DNA of 64,000 bases from Steromphala cineraria. Its lineage: Eukaryota; Mollusca; Gastropoda; Trochida; Trochidae. Shown piece after piece: positions 37,933-50,603 of this stretch (positions are counted from its first letter, which is position 1; each line of letters begins with the position of its first letter). Location of the stretch: positions 22,942,406 to 23,006,405 of the forward strand of contig OU744730.1 of NCBI GenBank assembly GCA_916613615.1. Reading direction: 5' to 3'. The notes beneath the pieces are model-generated. The model was given only the letters and a program-made list of their open reading frames with translations. It searched no databases and was not told the origin of the DNA. Made by a program: the position numbers and the translations under genes.

Positions 37933-37972
37933 CAAAGACGTAAATAGATAGATAAATAAATTTACGTCTTTG
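37933..37972. other. 13-bp perfect hairpin, 14-nt AT loop
   Basis: CAAAGACGTAAAT at 37933-37945 pairs with ATTTACGTCTTTG at 37960-37972. It lies within the left part of the Harbinger-like element. It could be a structural feature or a small palindromic insertion. Confidence 0.85.
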
Positions 37973-39870
37973 GTTGAATCATACGCCGTGAAACAACTTT
38001 CACTAATCCTGAGCCTCATGATCCTCAGGGTAATTCAATTTAACAACTATAATATTTCCAAAATATCGCTTATTTGTTTCAATCAATTCTAAAAATAGGT
38101 TCAAAACTCATGGTCTTTCTTTCTGCAGCTTCATAACTGTTGCGTAACCGAGTAAGGAGGTCGATGGGGCCCCCGAAGGGTGCCAGTGACATTCGTTGAA
38201 ACTGTCGCTTTAAACTCTGGACGGCTTGATATAAAATACGCTAACCTTATGAACGTATTCAAAGGTTTATAATGGTTTAAAGTAAACAATTATACTCGTT
38301 TCGACTTGCTAGACGTAGTATCAGACTCAAATCAATTAGAAAAGCAAAGGTTTCCGTTGCTTAATTTTAAAATATTGAAGCGTCTGTAAAATCCTTCAAT
38401 ATGGAAAATATTTATTTTTATTTTTGTGTCCCAATGAATGTTATTATAATAATGTCAAAATGATTTCTCGTATGAAGAATGGTGAGATGAGTATCTATAA
38501 GACAATGATATCCCTTCCTCATATGACCATAAAGGTTTGAAATAATTTGAAACACTGATTATTTTCAATTTTCTATGACCTGTCATTGACACAGAGACAT
38601 GGCAATTACAAGATTCCTCTCAAACAAAATACAAAGAATGAGTTCAATATTGCTAAAACAATTCTTGCATGTTTTATGCACATTCCCATAATTAACAAAA
38701 CACTGAGAGAAGAAAAAATATGTTGAATATATTATTTATTTTATTGCAATTTTTTTTTCAACAAGAAGCAGATACTACCTCTTTTCATACACATTTTATT
38801 AAACAATTATTACAACATCAACAGGTCAATTTAAGCTATATGTTTTCTATCAAAACCAATCAAATCTCAAGATGGTCTAAGAAAAAATACAATATACTGT
38901 GTAGTGAAATATGGATATTTCAAATCTTATTTGCACTTTTCCCCATTTGTGAATAATATGAGCAATTAAAAAAAAGGCTGCTTCAAAGAAATATACAATA
39001 TTGTCAAAATGAGCACTTATTCCACTATGACACCACTGATTAGGCCCTTCTTGTAACTGATTTCTTTATTTCAACTTTGTATAATGTTATTTTACTAAAG
39101 CTGGGAAATATCTTTATCTATATCTAATAATCTAAATAATGTTTATCCAATTAAATGAACATCATAATTCTTTTTATTGAGTTTTTTTACAAAATATATA
39201 AAAGTTGAATGAACTCACATCAAGACAAATCATAATAAAATATAAGTATTCATTATCCTGTGAAAGTGGTTAACTGAAATTTAATTTAGTTGAATGAAGT
39301 TTAGTGACTGAATCTGTTTTAATGGGCTTTTAAGAAGAATTCTACCTGTTACACATGAATTCAGTAATTCCTTCTAATCACCTACACCAAAATGTATTAT
39401 ATAGATCATAGTCACAATTTATCAATATAAATCAAATACCATTAACACACTTATTGGAGTTTTACTTCAAATATATTACTTAATATGGGTGATTATTGTT
39501 AAATTGATTGTGATTGATACAGAAATCAATGTATATTACTTACAATCTTCAAGTCAGAAAAAATAGATTATAATGAATATAAAAAACTTGTACATGTAAA
39601 TAAACATAGACACATAATTTTCCTATTGGTGTGCTACATAACTTCTTTAGATTATGAAAAATAAGTACTAGTAAACTGAAAACAAGTGTAATGTCAGATT
39701 AGATTGCTTTACTAAGGTTCATGAATCAAATTCCTCTAGATTTCACAGATAAAGTTCTTTGAAAACAAATAAAACATTTCCATATCATGTGGTTTATCAT
39801 TAATGAAATTTGGAACTATATGTAATAATATTTTTCTTCAAGATTATTCTACTGTATAGTAGGAAACTAA

Positions 39871-40010
39871 TCAACTATCTTTCAATGTCAGCTTATAAAC
39901 TGAATACAGATTGTGGTTCTCTTTGGCTAGGCTGAGCTCTGTTGTTTGCTGAAGTAGACTATCTAGAGATGACCTGTCAGACAGCCATTTCTTTTGTTGA
40001 GAGGGTTTTC
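39871..40010 (-). CDS. Exon-like segment: acceptor plus 45 codons and stop
   Basis: On the minus strand a pyrimidine-rich tract ends in TTTTTTTGCAG at 40011, followed by 2 nt and an open frame of 45 codons (starting KPSQQKKWLSDRSS, ending YKLTLKDS) to a TGA at 39873-39871. The composition is hydrophilic and coding-like. Downstream is an AT-rich, UTR-like stretch with AATAAA-type signals on the minus strand near 38740. Another open piece with an acceptor-like TTGACAG starts at 40229 (YDLHMKEAHDERANN). A GTGAGT donor-like site lies at about 40666. It may be the last exon of an element-encoded or captured gene. The phase linking these pieces was not resolved and no family is recognised. Confidence 0.35.
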
Positions 40011-41149
40011 CTGCAAAAAAAGAAATTATTTTAATTCTTTATCAATAGATGAAAGGTGCAAACATTTTGAGTGGTGTTTTAAACTATGAATAGAAATTAT
40101 GTTTCTATTTATATTCGGACATTCAAAGAGCTACAAGGTTTTCATAATTTTTTGCAACCTGATTGATAAAAATTAGCGTACAATTATTGGCCCTCTCATC
40201 GTGAGCCTCCTTCATATGTAGGTCATAGACTGTCAACAAACAACATATTTAATACTAAACACTTTTACGGTACGCCTTGCCCAAATTTGTTTGCACGTTG
40301 GAAAAAACGGATTATATGATATAGACTGATTAATTAGAATCAGTAACTAAACATGTGGGACTTGTATTTCTTGAGATTATTTTATATGCTATAAAGTACT
40401 GCTGTCTGATCATACGCACAGGCAGAGGCCTTTACTGAATCCCTAATATTGTGGACCTAGAAAGAAGATCTACGACTACGAGGATTGTTGGCTGTGTTGA
40501 AATTTGTTTAAATTCAACCCGCTATTTATCTGGAAATTCGTTGTCCATTATTTCTATCTATGAATAAGGGTTCATGCAGACTGCAGTTAGTTACAAGTTG
40601 AGTGAAACTCGCATTAGTAACATTCAAATTCAAAAACATGAAAAAGAAAACTTTCAGAACTCACCTGTCAATCACAGTGTCACTGTCGCATTCAAGGGTC
40701 GAGTCTCGTCATCACTAGAATCAGTTCGACGATTGATTTACAGGATGTTTTTCTTACATACCTTCCTGATTACTGGATTGGAACATTCAATAAACAAACA
40801 TGCACACGTTTATATCCAACAGCCGATTCGATGTCTGATCTTGGTAATGGTTTTCTTTATTGATCGAACTGACACCGCCATTTTTTATTGCAGAGATCTT
40901 CGCGAAAGACAAGTGAAAACGTCACTTGTAACGTTTACGCGTTTTGATTGGCTAGGTTCATGCAACTTGTTGGATGAAAATAGAGCAAGTCCTATTCCTT
41001 GCAACTCGTTTGCAACATGTTGTATGCAACATTTGTTGGACAGACTCAGGGGTTCACATGATAACATTTGTTGCAAGCCACAAGTTTTATGCGACAAATT
41101 GTACCGTGTGAACGCACTTTTACTTCGATTTCCTTTACTACGTATACAC

Positions 41150-42756
41150 ATTTCTAAAAGTAGGGTTGTTTCCAAATAACTAACCGCTTTGAATGGTTTT
41201 CACTTTGAATGGGTTGTATTAAAGTTATGGTGTTGCCCTTTTCATTTTACCTATTTGAGAAAGCGCCCGACCAAGGCAGTAATTACAATATTCAGTCTCA
41301 TGTGAAAAAAACTCACGATTGAAGTAGGGATCTAGAGATACGGGTCTTAAATGCAAGTAATGAAATGTTGTCATTTGCTTAACAGAAATTGTACACAGCT
41401 ACATATCAACATTGCTACAGACTCATCAAAAAAAGAAACGCATGAGTAATTTTCTCAGAATATATTGGTTTTACTTTAGAGAAAAAAATCACAAAATGTC
41501 AATGGTTAGAAAGTGAAATTTAACAAAGCTATATAAAAACTGTTGGCAAATACGTCACCATCAGGTTATTCGTTCTGTTGTTATGTGTGGAGGCGCCAAA
41601 ACCATTTTATTGTTTCGTTATCCTTGAAATCAATTCTTGATTGGCATCTGTCTGGCAATGAATGGAATAGGTAAAAAAATCTCTTTTACAAAGTGTTAAC
41701 ACCTCTTTCCCGCATTGCAAAGATTTGTCGTTGAAGTGCCTTAACCATAATGTTACGTTGACATGCAGTCAATAAAGTTCATTGCATTTACTTTCTAAAT
41801 AGGTTTAGATTTTGCGTTAGTGGGATTTTGTGCAGGATTTAGCTTTGATTTTGAAATACCAATACAGTGTGTTCAGTTGCGTGCTGTAGGTGAATGGGCA
41901 CCAACATTAAAAACTTCTCATTTCGGACCATAATCCTGATGCATTTGACGTTTGTTACTGTAAAGACTTCCTGCCAATTTATCCTAAAACATTACATGAG
42001 GCAGCGTGTGTGTGCTAGATATTGTAATCTACATTACCACACCCTGCAACCGAATCAGGTGAACTTTCTAATAAAATTATAGGCGAAGTTATCATTTTAT
42101 TGACAATAAACAAGGAAACAATGCTATGTTTCATCTCACAGTTTCGGGTGAAATTTTCATGTATCACCAAACCAGACTTTCCAAATGAGTTAGCCTCCGG
42201 TTTTCAAAAAAGCTTTGCCGGCGAATGCATGTTGATGACCATGACATACATGTAAGGTATTGATGACCCGAATGTACAAATCTTTAACTTTGGTAGTACT
42301 CTTTGCGAACAAATATTAGATCTTTTTGTCGAAAATGAGTCTGGAAGAAATGGTCTAAATGACTAAATATGCTGCTGTAATGAACATCCCAATTTCAACC
42401 AACGGCAGATCTTGAAAGTGAAGTTTTAATCTTACGAACGAATGTTAGACAATCTTTGACAGGTTAGCATTGCATAATTACATCCTCATTTTACCTGCGT
42501 AAACAAATAACCAAATCTGTAAAGATATTTGCCATTGTTTGAATTGTAAACCAGTATGTAACGATTACGTTCAGGAAAGAAATATGACAGTTTTATTGTA
42601 ACATTCTTCCACATATTTCAAAATCACCTACGTTGTATGTGTTGCTTTTTAATGGAATTTTTGAAACAAGCAAATACTTGCGAACTAAACAAGCAATTTG
42701 TGGTAATATTGTTTGTGGTACAAGCTTCAACAATAAGATGCAAGGTATAGTCGTTC
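41150..42756. other. 1.6-kb segment present in Y', absent from Y
   Basis: Y copy 1 joins CGTATACAC directly to GATTATTCTAAA (about 24520), whereas here 1607 bp intervene. No clear terminal inverted repeat or target duplication is seen, so insertion in Y' and deletion in Y are both possible. It includes ACTCAT/ATGAGT inverted words around an A-rich core at 41421-41447, reminiscent of Tc1/mariner-type ends. No gene was recognised. Confidence 0.8.
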
Positions 42757-43426
42757 GATTATTCTAAATTTGAAATATATCTATAATGTGAGAGTGATGC
42801 TATACAAATAATTGAAAATCTTTTTCATTTGCATTGCTTGTACTCTTAATGCTCAAAACATGCAATCAAACTATCTACGACTAATTGCTTTTGGATTTGA
42901 ATTCTTACAACGATTGACTGTCCTTTTTAAGTACTCAATTTCATTACTATTGGATAATTTCTATGATGTTTATTTCAGTAGGCCCAATAACAAAACTCTT
43001 GAAAGTTGTATTCCTTTTCAAGGAGGTTCAATGAGCTCCTTGTCTCAAAGCGCAGTTTCTCAATTGTACTTAATAAGCACAATAATTCAGCAATGCTATC
43101 AATCCCATCCTTGCTTTAAACGAATCCTTTGAAAAAGTACATAAAATCGTTACAATTAAACTACAAGCATTGATGTTTTGAGAAATCAATGTTGTAATGA
43201 ATTGATTCATAGGTTAATGAAAGCACAGCAGACGTTTAGAATTTTAGAACAACATTTTTGTGAATACAGAATGTCCATGCCCTTAATGGGATGTTAATCA
43301 CGTTAATTTTAGTTACTTAAAGTCCCAAATATGTCAACAAGTTTAAATAATGTAATGAAATGAAACTGCGTTTGTTTATATTAATTCTAAATAGAAATAT
43401 GACAAAACTATCAACCACAAATGATT

Positions 43427-43591
43427 ATATAGAGGATATTATATGAGTGTCCATGACATACTTTGTTTACAACACGAGTGACTTAATATTAGTATTTCGC
43501 CAGCGAGAGCGAGAGCGAGGTATATACTGATATTTAGGCACGAGTGTTGTAAACATAGTCTGTCATGGACACGAATATGATATTCTATTTA
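43427..43591. repeat. Long near-palindrome with a GAGAGC-rich centre
   Basis: Left arm words AGAGGATATTATATGA, TGTCCATGACA and TTTACAACACGAGTG are mirrored by CACGAGTGTTGTAAA, TGTCATGGACA and ATGATATTCT on the right, giving arms of about 65-70 bp around AGCGAGAGCGAGAGCGAG. In Y copy 1 only the left arm up to ACTTTGTTT is present (about 25200-25245), then the sequence jumps to the minisatellite. Confidence 0.88.
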
Positions 43592-43683
43592 CAGTGTATT
43601 GCCGTAGTCCAAAAATTAAAGAAAATACTCATAACCTACTTCTCAGCATGGACGGACTTGCCGATGCCGGCCCGTATAGTTTA

Positions 43684-43735
43684 TGACGTCACAAGTGAAC
43701 CATGACGTCAAAGCATTGTTTATAACGTAACGTCA
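43684..43735. promoter_or_regulatory. Two CRE octamers plus one near match
   Basis: TGACGTCA at 43684-43691 and 43703-43710, and TAACGTCA at 43728. The spacings are 19 and 25 bp, looser than the array at 20626-20694. It lies just after the palindrome at 43427-43591, mirroring the order of palindrome then CRE sites at 20.4-20.7 kb. No nearby gene is known. Confidence 0.45.
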
Positions 43736-44389
43736 CAATGAAAAAGTGATGTTTTGCCCAAGGGCTACATATGAAAAATATGAACCTCGATATGACTGCC
43801 CTCGTAGGTAATAAAAAACAATATCAAATGAGAGATATTAAAATTGAAATTCAGCAAATGCATAATGAAATTTGTTTTGATATTTGGATAAAGAATTTCA
43901 TTGAAACGCCTTTTGTTGTTGATGTAATCTTGAACAAGTAATTATCATTTTTGTTGTTTTCTTCAGAAGTTCTTGAATAAATATGTGCTGATTGCGATAT
44001 TGCATATACAATGTATGTGTTGTTCACTTAATGTCTTTTCAATAACTGAATTAGAGAGAAATACAATCCAATATCTTCCATTAGGGAGACAATATTTCAA
44101 TAGATGCAATTACTCGCGATCATTTTTAATAAACTCTCTGTCGCCTTTTATTTTTCTCAAATGTTGAGAATAGAAACAGTATGCATCATTGTTGCTCCAT
44201 AAAACCGACGATGATTTGTACTTCACACATTTCACATGCATGGCTTATACATGGAATTGAAACTGTCAGCTAATAATGATCAATGTATGTTTCGTCTAAA
44301 AGATAGGTAGAAAGCGACAATTTAGTTTAATTTTGTAAAAAATAGAGCCAGTTGCTCTGTAGCTCATCAGGCTTCATATACATTTTGCT

Positions 44390-45005
44390 TTAGGGTGTGG
44401 CAAATGTGGTTCCCCCTTACTTTGGACCACAGGGTCACCAAATGTACAATTTGGAATCCTTCTTATCTAACTTATGAGTTTGCACATAAAATTTCAGCTT
44501 TCTATGCCTGATGCATATGCTTCTTGAGAAAAAGATAAAATTAGGTTAAAGTGTGTGGCCCCTGAGACTCTTATTGGAGGCCACAGGGCCACAAAAGCCA
44601 AAAATCATAATCCTCACTAGTCAAAGAGTATATTCAGGTTTCAACTTTCTGGACCTTTTGCTTCTGAAGAAGAAGATGAAAATAGGTTTTAAGGGCGTGG
44701 CCCTTGTGGCCCTCAATAGGGATCAAAAGGCCACCAAAGCTACAATTTATGATCCTCACAAGTCAAGGAGTCTGTACACAAAGTTTCAGCTTTCTAGGCC
44801 TTATTGTTCTAGAGACGAAGATGAAAATATGTTAATAGGGTGTGTCCCCTTTGGCCCTTATAAGGGGCCACAGGGCCACCAAAGCTGCAATTTATAATCC
44901 CAACTATTCAAGGAGTCTGTACACAAAGTTTCAGCTTTCCAGGCCTCATGGTTCTAGAGAAGAATATGGAAATATGTTTTAGGGTGTGACCCCTGTGGCC
45001 TTCTT
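44390..45005 (+). repeat. 146-bp minisatellite, about four units
   Basis: Units start near 44395, 44550, 44695 and 44841 with GTGTGGC or GTGTGTC variants. They share GGCCACAGGGCCACCAAAGC, CACAAAGTTTCAGCTTTC and GAAGAAGATGAAAATA. The first two units are the most diverged. The Y copy at 25240 has about two units. A 114-codon frame (44553-44897) is a by-product of the repeat. Confidence 0.92.
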
Positions 45006-46676
45006 ATTATTAGTTGATACATGTATGTTGTTGTATATAGGTTATGTATTTGTTATGAATTAATCTTAACTATTTTTGAAATTTTATCTGAGAAACGAAT
45101 TGACTAAAAGCTAAATGAGTTTGTATTTAAGTTTTAAGGTCAATGAAAGGGAAACGGAAGATGAAAAGGGATGCCATTACACGTGATTTGCTTTATTTCA
45201 TATTTACTATTGCAAACACTAACGTTTCACATACAAACAATGTCTTTTGATTAATATGTGACAGGAAAGCAAGTTGATATTTAAGTAGAAAAATAGAAGT
45301 TCAAAGTTCAAGATCTGCGATTTAGGTTCGATTTTGACTCAAAACATTAAAAGCCTGTTTTACATTTTATCAAACAAAGGTCAGGCTCACCTTGACAAAT
45401 ATTTTACCCTAGTGGTTTAAAGACAAACCGAATACAAATAGAAAAAATCTCAAGAATCATTTCTAAAGATATGCTGAACGTTGCGATTTACACTTAAGTA
45501 AATTATGTTGTTTTGTGAGTAACATATTGTACTATCTTTAATGTGAAATCATATGTAAAGATGAAAATGACTTAGGAAAATATTTAAATGTTCAAATCAA
45601 TAAAACATTGCAAATTCGTGAACGATTCTGCTCACTAGTTGTAACAAGATATACTTTGATATGCAATACGATGTGAACACAAGTAGTTGCCTATTTTGAT
45701 GTGTTAATTTCATCCTCAGTAGAAATCCAAACTATCAATATGGATTCTGACCATAGCGGAAAATCAGTAGAAGTAACACTGATGGTACCGAGATGGTCAA
45801 GAACTGTCTTTTGAAGGATATTTTGTTTTGAAGAATAAACACGTCAAATGCCAAAAAGGTGACATTGAACATATGATGTTTCTATCATACGAAACTACAT
45901 GTTGGTTTGTATTCATCTGCTTTAAAAGCTAACGACGTTCACTGAATTTAAGTGATGCTTGATCTTTTTTATTTACAACGATCCGGAACAGAGTGTAATT
46001 CATTGCATGAATTTGAATAATGACGAAAGAGAAGCTCCTCGTTCAAATAAAACTAAAACTCTTGACAATTAAAAAGAGGCAAAGAGATTAAAGACAATTA
46101 ACTGATTAAATGTTTCTTTCACTCCAGATATAAAGTTACCGCTGAATTGAGTTCATTCATTTCATTTGCATGTTAAAGATCTTTTTGTTGCACGTTATGG
46201 TCATTCCAATTTTTTATTGCAACGTCTCTTCCAGTACGTATACGGAAGTTGCCAGCTAACTTAAATAAATATCAGCTTTAGCAGTTTAGATAATCATCTT
46301 AACGTCACAAATAATGGTTGCAACGCATTAAAATGAGGTACTGAGAATCTAAGAAGTTTTTTAATTCTTGTATTCATGCTGAAATGTAAACTTGTCTCGA
46401 GATACATTGAAAAGCTACAAGAGCTTTTTATTATGAAATTTGAATTCAGTACGACGCATTTTAATTTTAAATGATTATGTTTGTTGTTACTGGCAACACC
46501 AAGTTGATAACCCTTGCCTCCGCCTCTAATAATATTGGATACTTTGCACTTCCATACAATTTGGTTAAAGTTTCAAATGTTTTCATTCTTTCAATAAAAC
46601 ACAAACTTTAATGAACAATAATCAGTTTCACAGTCGAAAGGGTGATGTTCCTAATTGCAGATCTGTTTAAGTCCGT

Positions 46677-47034
46677 CATTTTCTCCCCAAAGAGGCAGAT
46701 CAAGTCATGAAATGTTGATACAGCCTCTGTTCTATTACCCCAAAATCTGTGGGTTCTGGCAGTTTCCCCTGACGGACAAAACGTGCAACACAATCCATTT
46801 GAATTTCTTTATCAAATGACAAGGCTTCTCGCATGGAAAGGGTCGTTCGCATCACAATGCCTTTGCCTTGTTTCAGTAGCCAAATAATAATTTAAAAACG
46901 GCGTCGCTGATTGCACAACTAACTTTGATTGCCTCCAATATAGCATCTCCCATTCTTTCCCATAAAATCGACGTAATATAACACAGGCTGTATCAACATT
47001 TCATGACTTGATCTGCCTCCGTGGGGAGAGAATA
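46677..47034 (+). mobile_element. CATTCTCTCC element with 9-bp TSD, Y' copy
   Basis: 358 bp orthologous to the insertion at 27088-27440. The flanks TAAGTCCGT at 46668-46676 and 47035-47043 are identical. The left end has one change (CATTTTCTCC) and the right end reads GAGAGAATA. Confidence 0.9.
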
Positions 47035-49774
47035 TAAGTCCGTGTGAGTCTTGAAAGCGTTGTTGATAAAATAAACAAATTCATAAACTCTCCGTTGTAT
47101 CTTTGCATCTTGGAAATAATTTGAGATTAGCTACACCCTGTGCCATCCATCGAATATTAGTGAAAAAAGTAAGTGATTTGAGATTCGCGATTTAAAGCTT
47201 TACATTGATCTTGAAATGTTCAGCTCATAAAAAGTGGTAAGATCATGAACAGAATATCAACTTCAAAATAGTCCATGGATACTTTCTTATGATACCTTAC
47301 AAACTAAATTTAAAAAGAATATGATTTAAGATTTTGAAGTTAATGTCATTTTTATACAAACGTGGTTGAAAACCCAAAATTGCCCTACGCTCCCCAATAT
47401 CTATAGCACAGAGAAAGAAAGGACCGTTACCAAGTCTAGGAGGTGCACGACTCAAGTAACACTTGTGACAAACATGTATTTAAGTTGCCTCAAATGCTGC
47501 AAGCTTTTACCTCATTTCAAATGACAAAACAAAACAGTATTGACAGTATAAGCTTGAATTTGGTAAACATACATTTGCCTTTAAATAGTTTCTACGAGTT
47601 ATTATGCTGCCCATGACATTAGTTAATAAACATTCCCATACAATATCCTTGACGGTAATAACACTATCACAATACACAGCATGACATCAACAATATCATT
47701 TAATTCACAGCGGAAGTCAATTTCATAGGGTTAACTTTAAGAATGGCATGAATATAAACATTTCTTGTGCATACGGAACTTGATTCTGAGGAGAAAGAAT
47801 ACAATAATATAAATGATAAAATGTATATAAAATATTTCCCTATTATCAAAATTATTTGATAAATGATATAATCGTGCCACATTGACATTTACTAAAGTGA
47901 TAATATGACTATTCAAGGAGATATGGATATGACTATAAACATGCATCCAATAATTTGTAGTCAGTAGCACGTTTTACTGAAATTCTATACAGGGTTTCTC
48001 AGGTTTTCACTGATCTTATTCTGGTAATGCTTAATGAAGAAATTACAAATTATCAATAAAAAAACATATTGTCTAAACACTTTAGGCTTTAATTATGCTT
48101 GTGGAGCTTAACTGAACATTGTACGTTCACATTCTTTTATGATGAAACATTGTCTTGCAATTGGTATCATACTTTATTTTGTGTATGTATTATGGATCAT
48201 CTACCATAAACATGCTACTTCCCTTTAAGAAACCCGTTAATTAAATGAATACGTGTAGTTACTCGATTAAGTAATTGTTATGGTATGCTTAAAAGCAGTT
48301 GAGGCAATAAATGTCAACGGGCAAACCGTGTTATATTGTTCAAGACAACTATATTGGTACAATAAAACTTGGTTGGCTTTTTATCCATCTCTTCGATCTT
48401 CAGATTTCACCACTTACCTAAATTGATAAGATTCGTCTGAATATTGTTACCACCAAGCATAATATCAGGTTTAAACTACTATCGATGTGTGTAGTGCATG
48501 TGTAACAGCAGCTTTGGGCATACATTTAGGAGGTTACAAAATGGAAAACAGCAATTACAAAACAAACTTTTTATAAGATCGCAGGTAAGAAATGTACTCA
48601 TTATTTCGAATTGGTAATCACATATTTTCTTCATGATTGCAGGTTTCGCGCTGTTAATAATTTGATAATGTTTTGTATACGATTCAAGGACTATTCGACT
48701 ATGTTTTTGTACCTTCTGTATGGAGCAGAACAAACTATCAAGCAATTTAATAGAAAGATTTACATTATGATTAATCAAAGTAAGACAAAATACATCTACC
48801 ATGCCTATATTGCTTTAACAATATATTGCCTTTGTATTGTTTCCGGAGTATAAATGTAACTGTAAGTGTTTATGAATTATTATTTGAAAAAGGATACTTG
48901 TTTGGCGTTGTTCTAAAATTAAAAAAATGTGTGACATCAACAATAAAGGGAAGGTTGGAAGCATAAATAATACTCAGTATCAAACAGTTTTCAAATCCAC
49001 AATGTTGTGTGCAATCAAACTCTTTACATAAATGTGTTTATTCCGTTAACCGACCCATCATGCACTGTATAAAGATGGCTAACAGTTGTTACAGGAAGCG
49101 CCATGACTTGCATACCATGATGTACAGTGTAAATAATAAAATGTAGCTTAATTTCATACGTTATGAATTTTGTGAACAAATTCTATAACCTTTTTTTGCC
49201 TGTGGACGTTCTGATAAAAGAGCATGCTCTATTCTAACGCATGTTGGGTTTTCTGCAAATGCATGAGCAATGTGTGGATGATGACTTGATGTATGTTGGA
49301 CAAACACTTGATAACATTTCCTCTGTCTGCATAAAGTGAAACCCTAAACTTCTAACGTTTTGGGGAAATTTGGATATTGTGTCAATTAATTCATGATTTG
49401 GCTCAGGGAATTAAAGTTTGCTTTACAAACAATAAACAGTTGTGATGACCTTGGGATAATTGAAGTACAGAGAATTCTTGAGATATCTTTAAAAAATAGA
49501 TTGAACATGCTTTGAAACATTTCCCATGACATGAAGTTTACAGTTATCCTTCACCCAAATCACCTTATGTTCTCTTTCAATTTACACAACCTGAATAAGT
49601 ATATCTTAGTTTATGTGGACATATTTTGGAATGTATGATCCAAAGGAATTGCAGGATATTAACATACCACGTACAAACATATTCATTCATACATTGTTTA
49701 TAGTCTAGTAGCTTGCTATTGAATTACGATACAACACCTAGGTATCATTTGTGCAATTTGAAATGGGGTCTTAA

Positions 49775-50328
49775 AGATGCTGTTTCATACTTGCATGCGG
49801 TTCAGGCTGAAATTTAGCTATTGAGAAAAGAAATACATCACTTTGTAGAAAAATCTTTCGTCGAAATTTTGATATCATATTTAGATTGTTTTATCAACAA
49901 TAACATACTTATTTCGACGCCCAAAGCACAGTACCCCTTGTAGAAAGGGCATAGCATGTAACGAACCCGCTTTCGGTGACGTAATCATTTTGCATGTAGG
50001 ATTTACACCGTGTCACAACTAGCGTATTTGCGTTCGATGGGTATTAACTTTGGCAGCAACGAATACCTCATTCGGAGAAAAAGAAAAGAAAATCAAGTCG
50101 TGCGCGACAGAGACGGTTTTCAAGCGTATATTTAGAGACCGGAAGTTGTGAGATGGCTACACTTGATTCGCCTTTATGTTGGCTGTCGTTTCCGTAATTT
50201 TGGTAAATTATCTCATATTTAATGAATTTTGGTCCGATTTTCCCTAGGTTGTTCGCTAGATTTTTCTAAAAATACAACGAATACATTAAAAATACTTTTT
50301 AAAATATTGCAAGTATGATACAGCATCT
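49775..50328. mobile_element. Second TTAA-type element, AGATGCTG ends
   Basis: Termini AGATGCTGTTTCATACTTGC at 49775 and its near-perfect complement ending CAGCATCT at 50328, flanked by TTAA (49771) and TTAC (50329). The terminal repeat is about 20 bp with one mismatch. The middle (about 49915-50200) has more CpG than its surroundings and holds an ETS-type ACCGGAAGT at 50138-50146, followed by an ATG with 14 codons and a stop (50153-50197). The ends differ from those of the AGGGGCAG family, so it is a separate family. Confidence 0.75.
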
Positions 50329-50603
50329 TTACCTTATTTAGCGCCAGTAGGTGTGCGATATAAACACAATTATACATGTGTATGTTATTTTCCTCATCAT
50401 ATCATAATCAAACAGAAAGAATGTCGAAACACATTTCGTGTAATGGTTTGCATTTGTTTCTCCGTAGTTGGAGCGTTCATAGTTTTAAGGGTAGCTTTTG
50501 CATTCGTAATTGATGCACAATTAACAATTTTATTAAAAGGAGTTGTATAAACATACATGTATTTCTCTCACTGAAAAGAAGTGCTATTTGATCGGTATCT
50601 TAA

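Larger units (their letters stand above)
37667..41119 (-). mobile_element. PIF/Harbinger-like 3.45-kb element in Y'
   Basis: Ends AGGCGCGTTCACACGGTGCAA and, inverted, AAGTGCGTTCACACGGTACAA lie between TTA at 37664-37666 and TTA at 41120-41122. Removing the element and one TTA leaves 34 bases that align without a gap to Y copy 1 near 24474-24507. The 3-bp TTA duplication and subterminal GTTGCA/TTGCAA repeats at both ends fit PIF/Harbinger. An intact DDE nuclease frame is not visible; only exon-like minus-strand pieces are seen. The interior includes a hairpin (37933-37972) and unannotated AT-rich DNA (38000-39870, 40030-41000). Confidence 0.8.
35856..48845 (+). repeat. Segmental duplication unit Y', copy 2
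   Basis: Collinear with 22025-29335 once the insertions at 36348-36703 (MITE), 37667-41119 (Harbinger-like) and 41150-42756 are removed. It lacks the 1.2-kb element. It is joined directly to X' at the left. It ends around GCCTATATTGCTTTAACAA near 48815-48845. No gene was recognised outside the inserted segments. Confidence 0.9.

Noticed and set aside
40666..40770. GTGAGT and GTATGT donor-like sites and an ATGGCGG start on the minus strand, as first exons of a gene
   Set aside because: All frames before the first donor close quickly and no consistent phase joins them to the exon-like segment at 39871-40010. Not called as a gene model.
40574..41179. The longest open frame of the window (201 codons, plus strand)
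   Set aside because: It runs through the right terminal repeat of the Harbinger-like element into flanking DNA, has no recognisable domain, and lies opposite another open frame and donor-like splice sites on the minus strand.
44553..44897. 114-codon frame with an internally repeated peptide
   Set aside because: It is produced by the 146-bp minisatellite, which shifts frame between units and is not kept open in the Y copy.
49028..49140. Inverted words around CATCATGCACTGTA and ATGATGTACAGTG
   Set aside because: The arms are short and mismatched with no flanking duplication, so it is not separable from chance.
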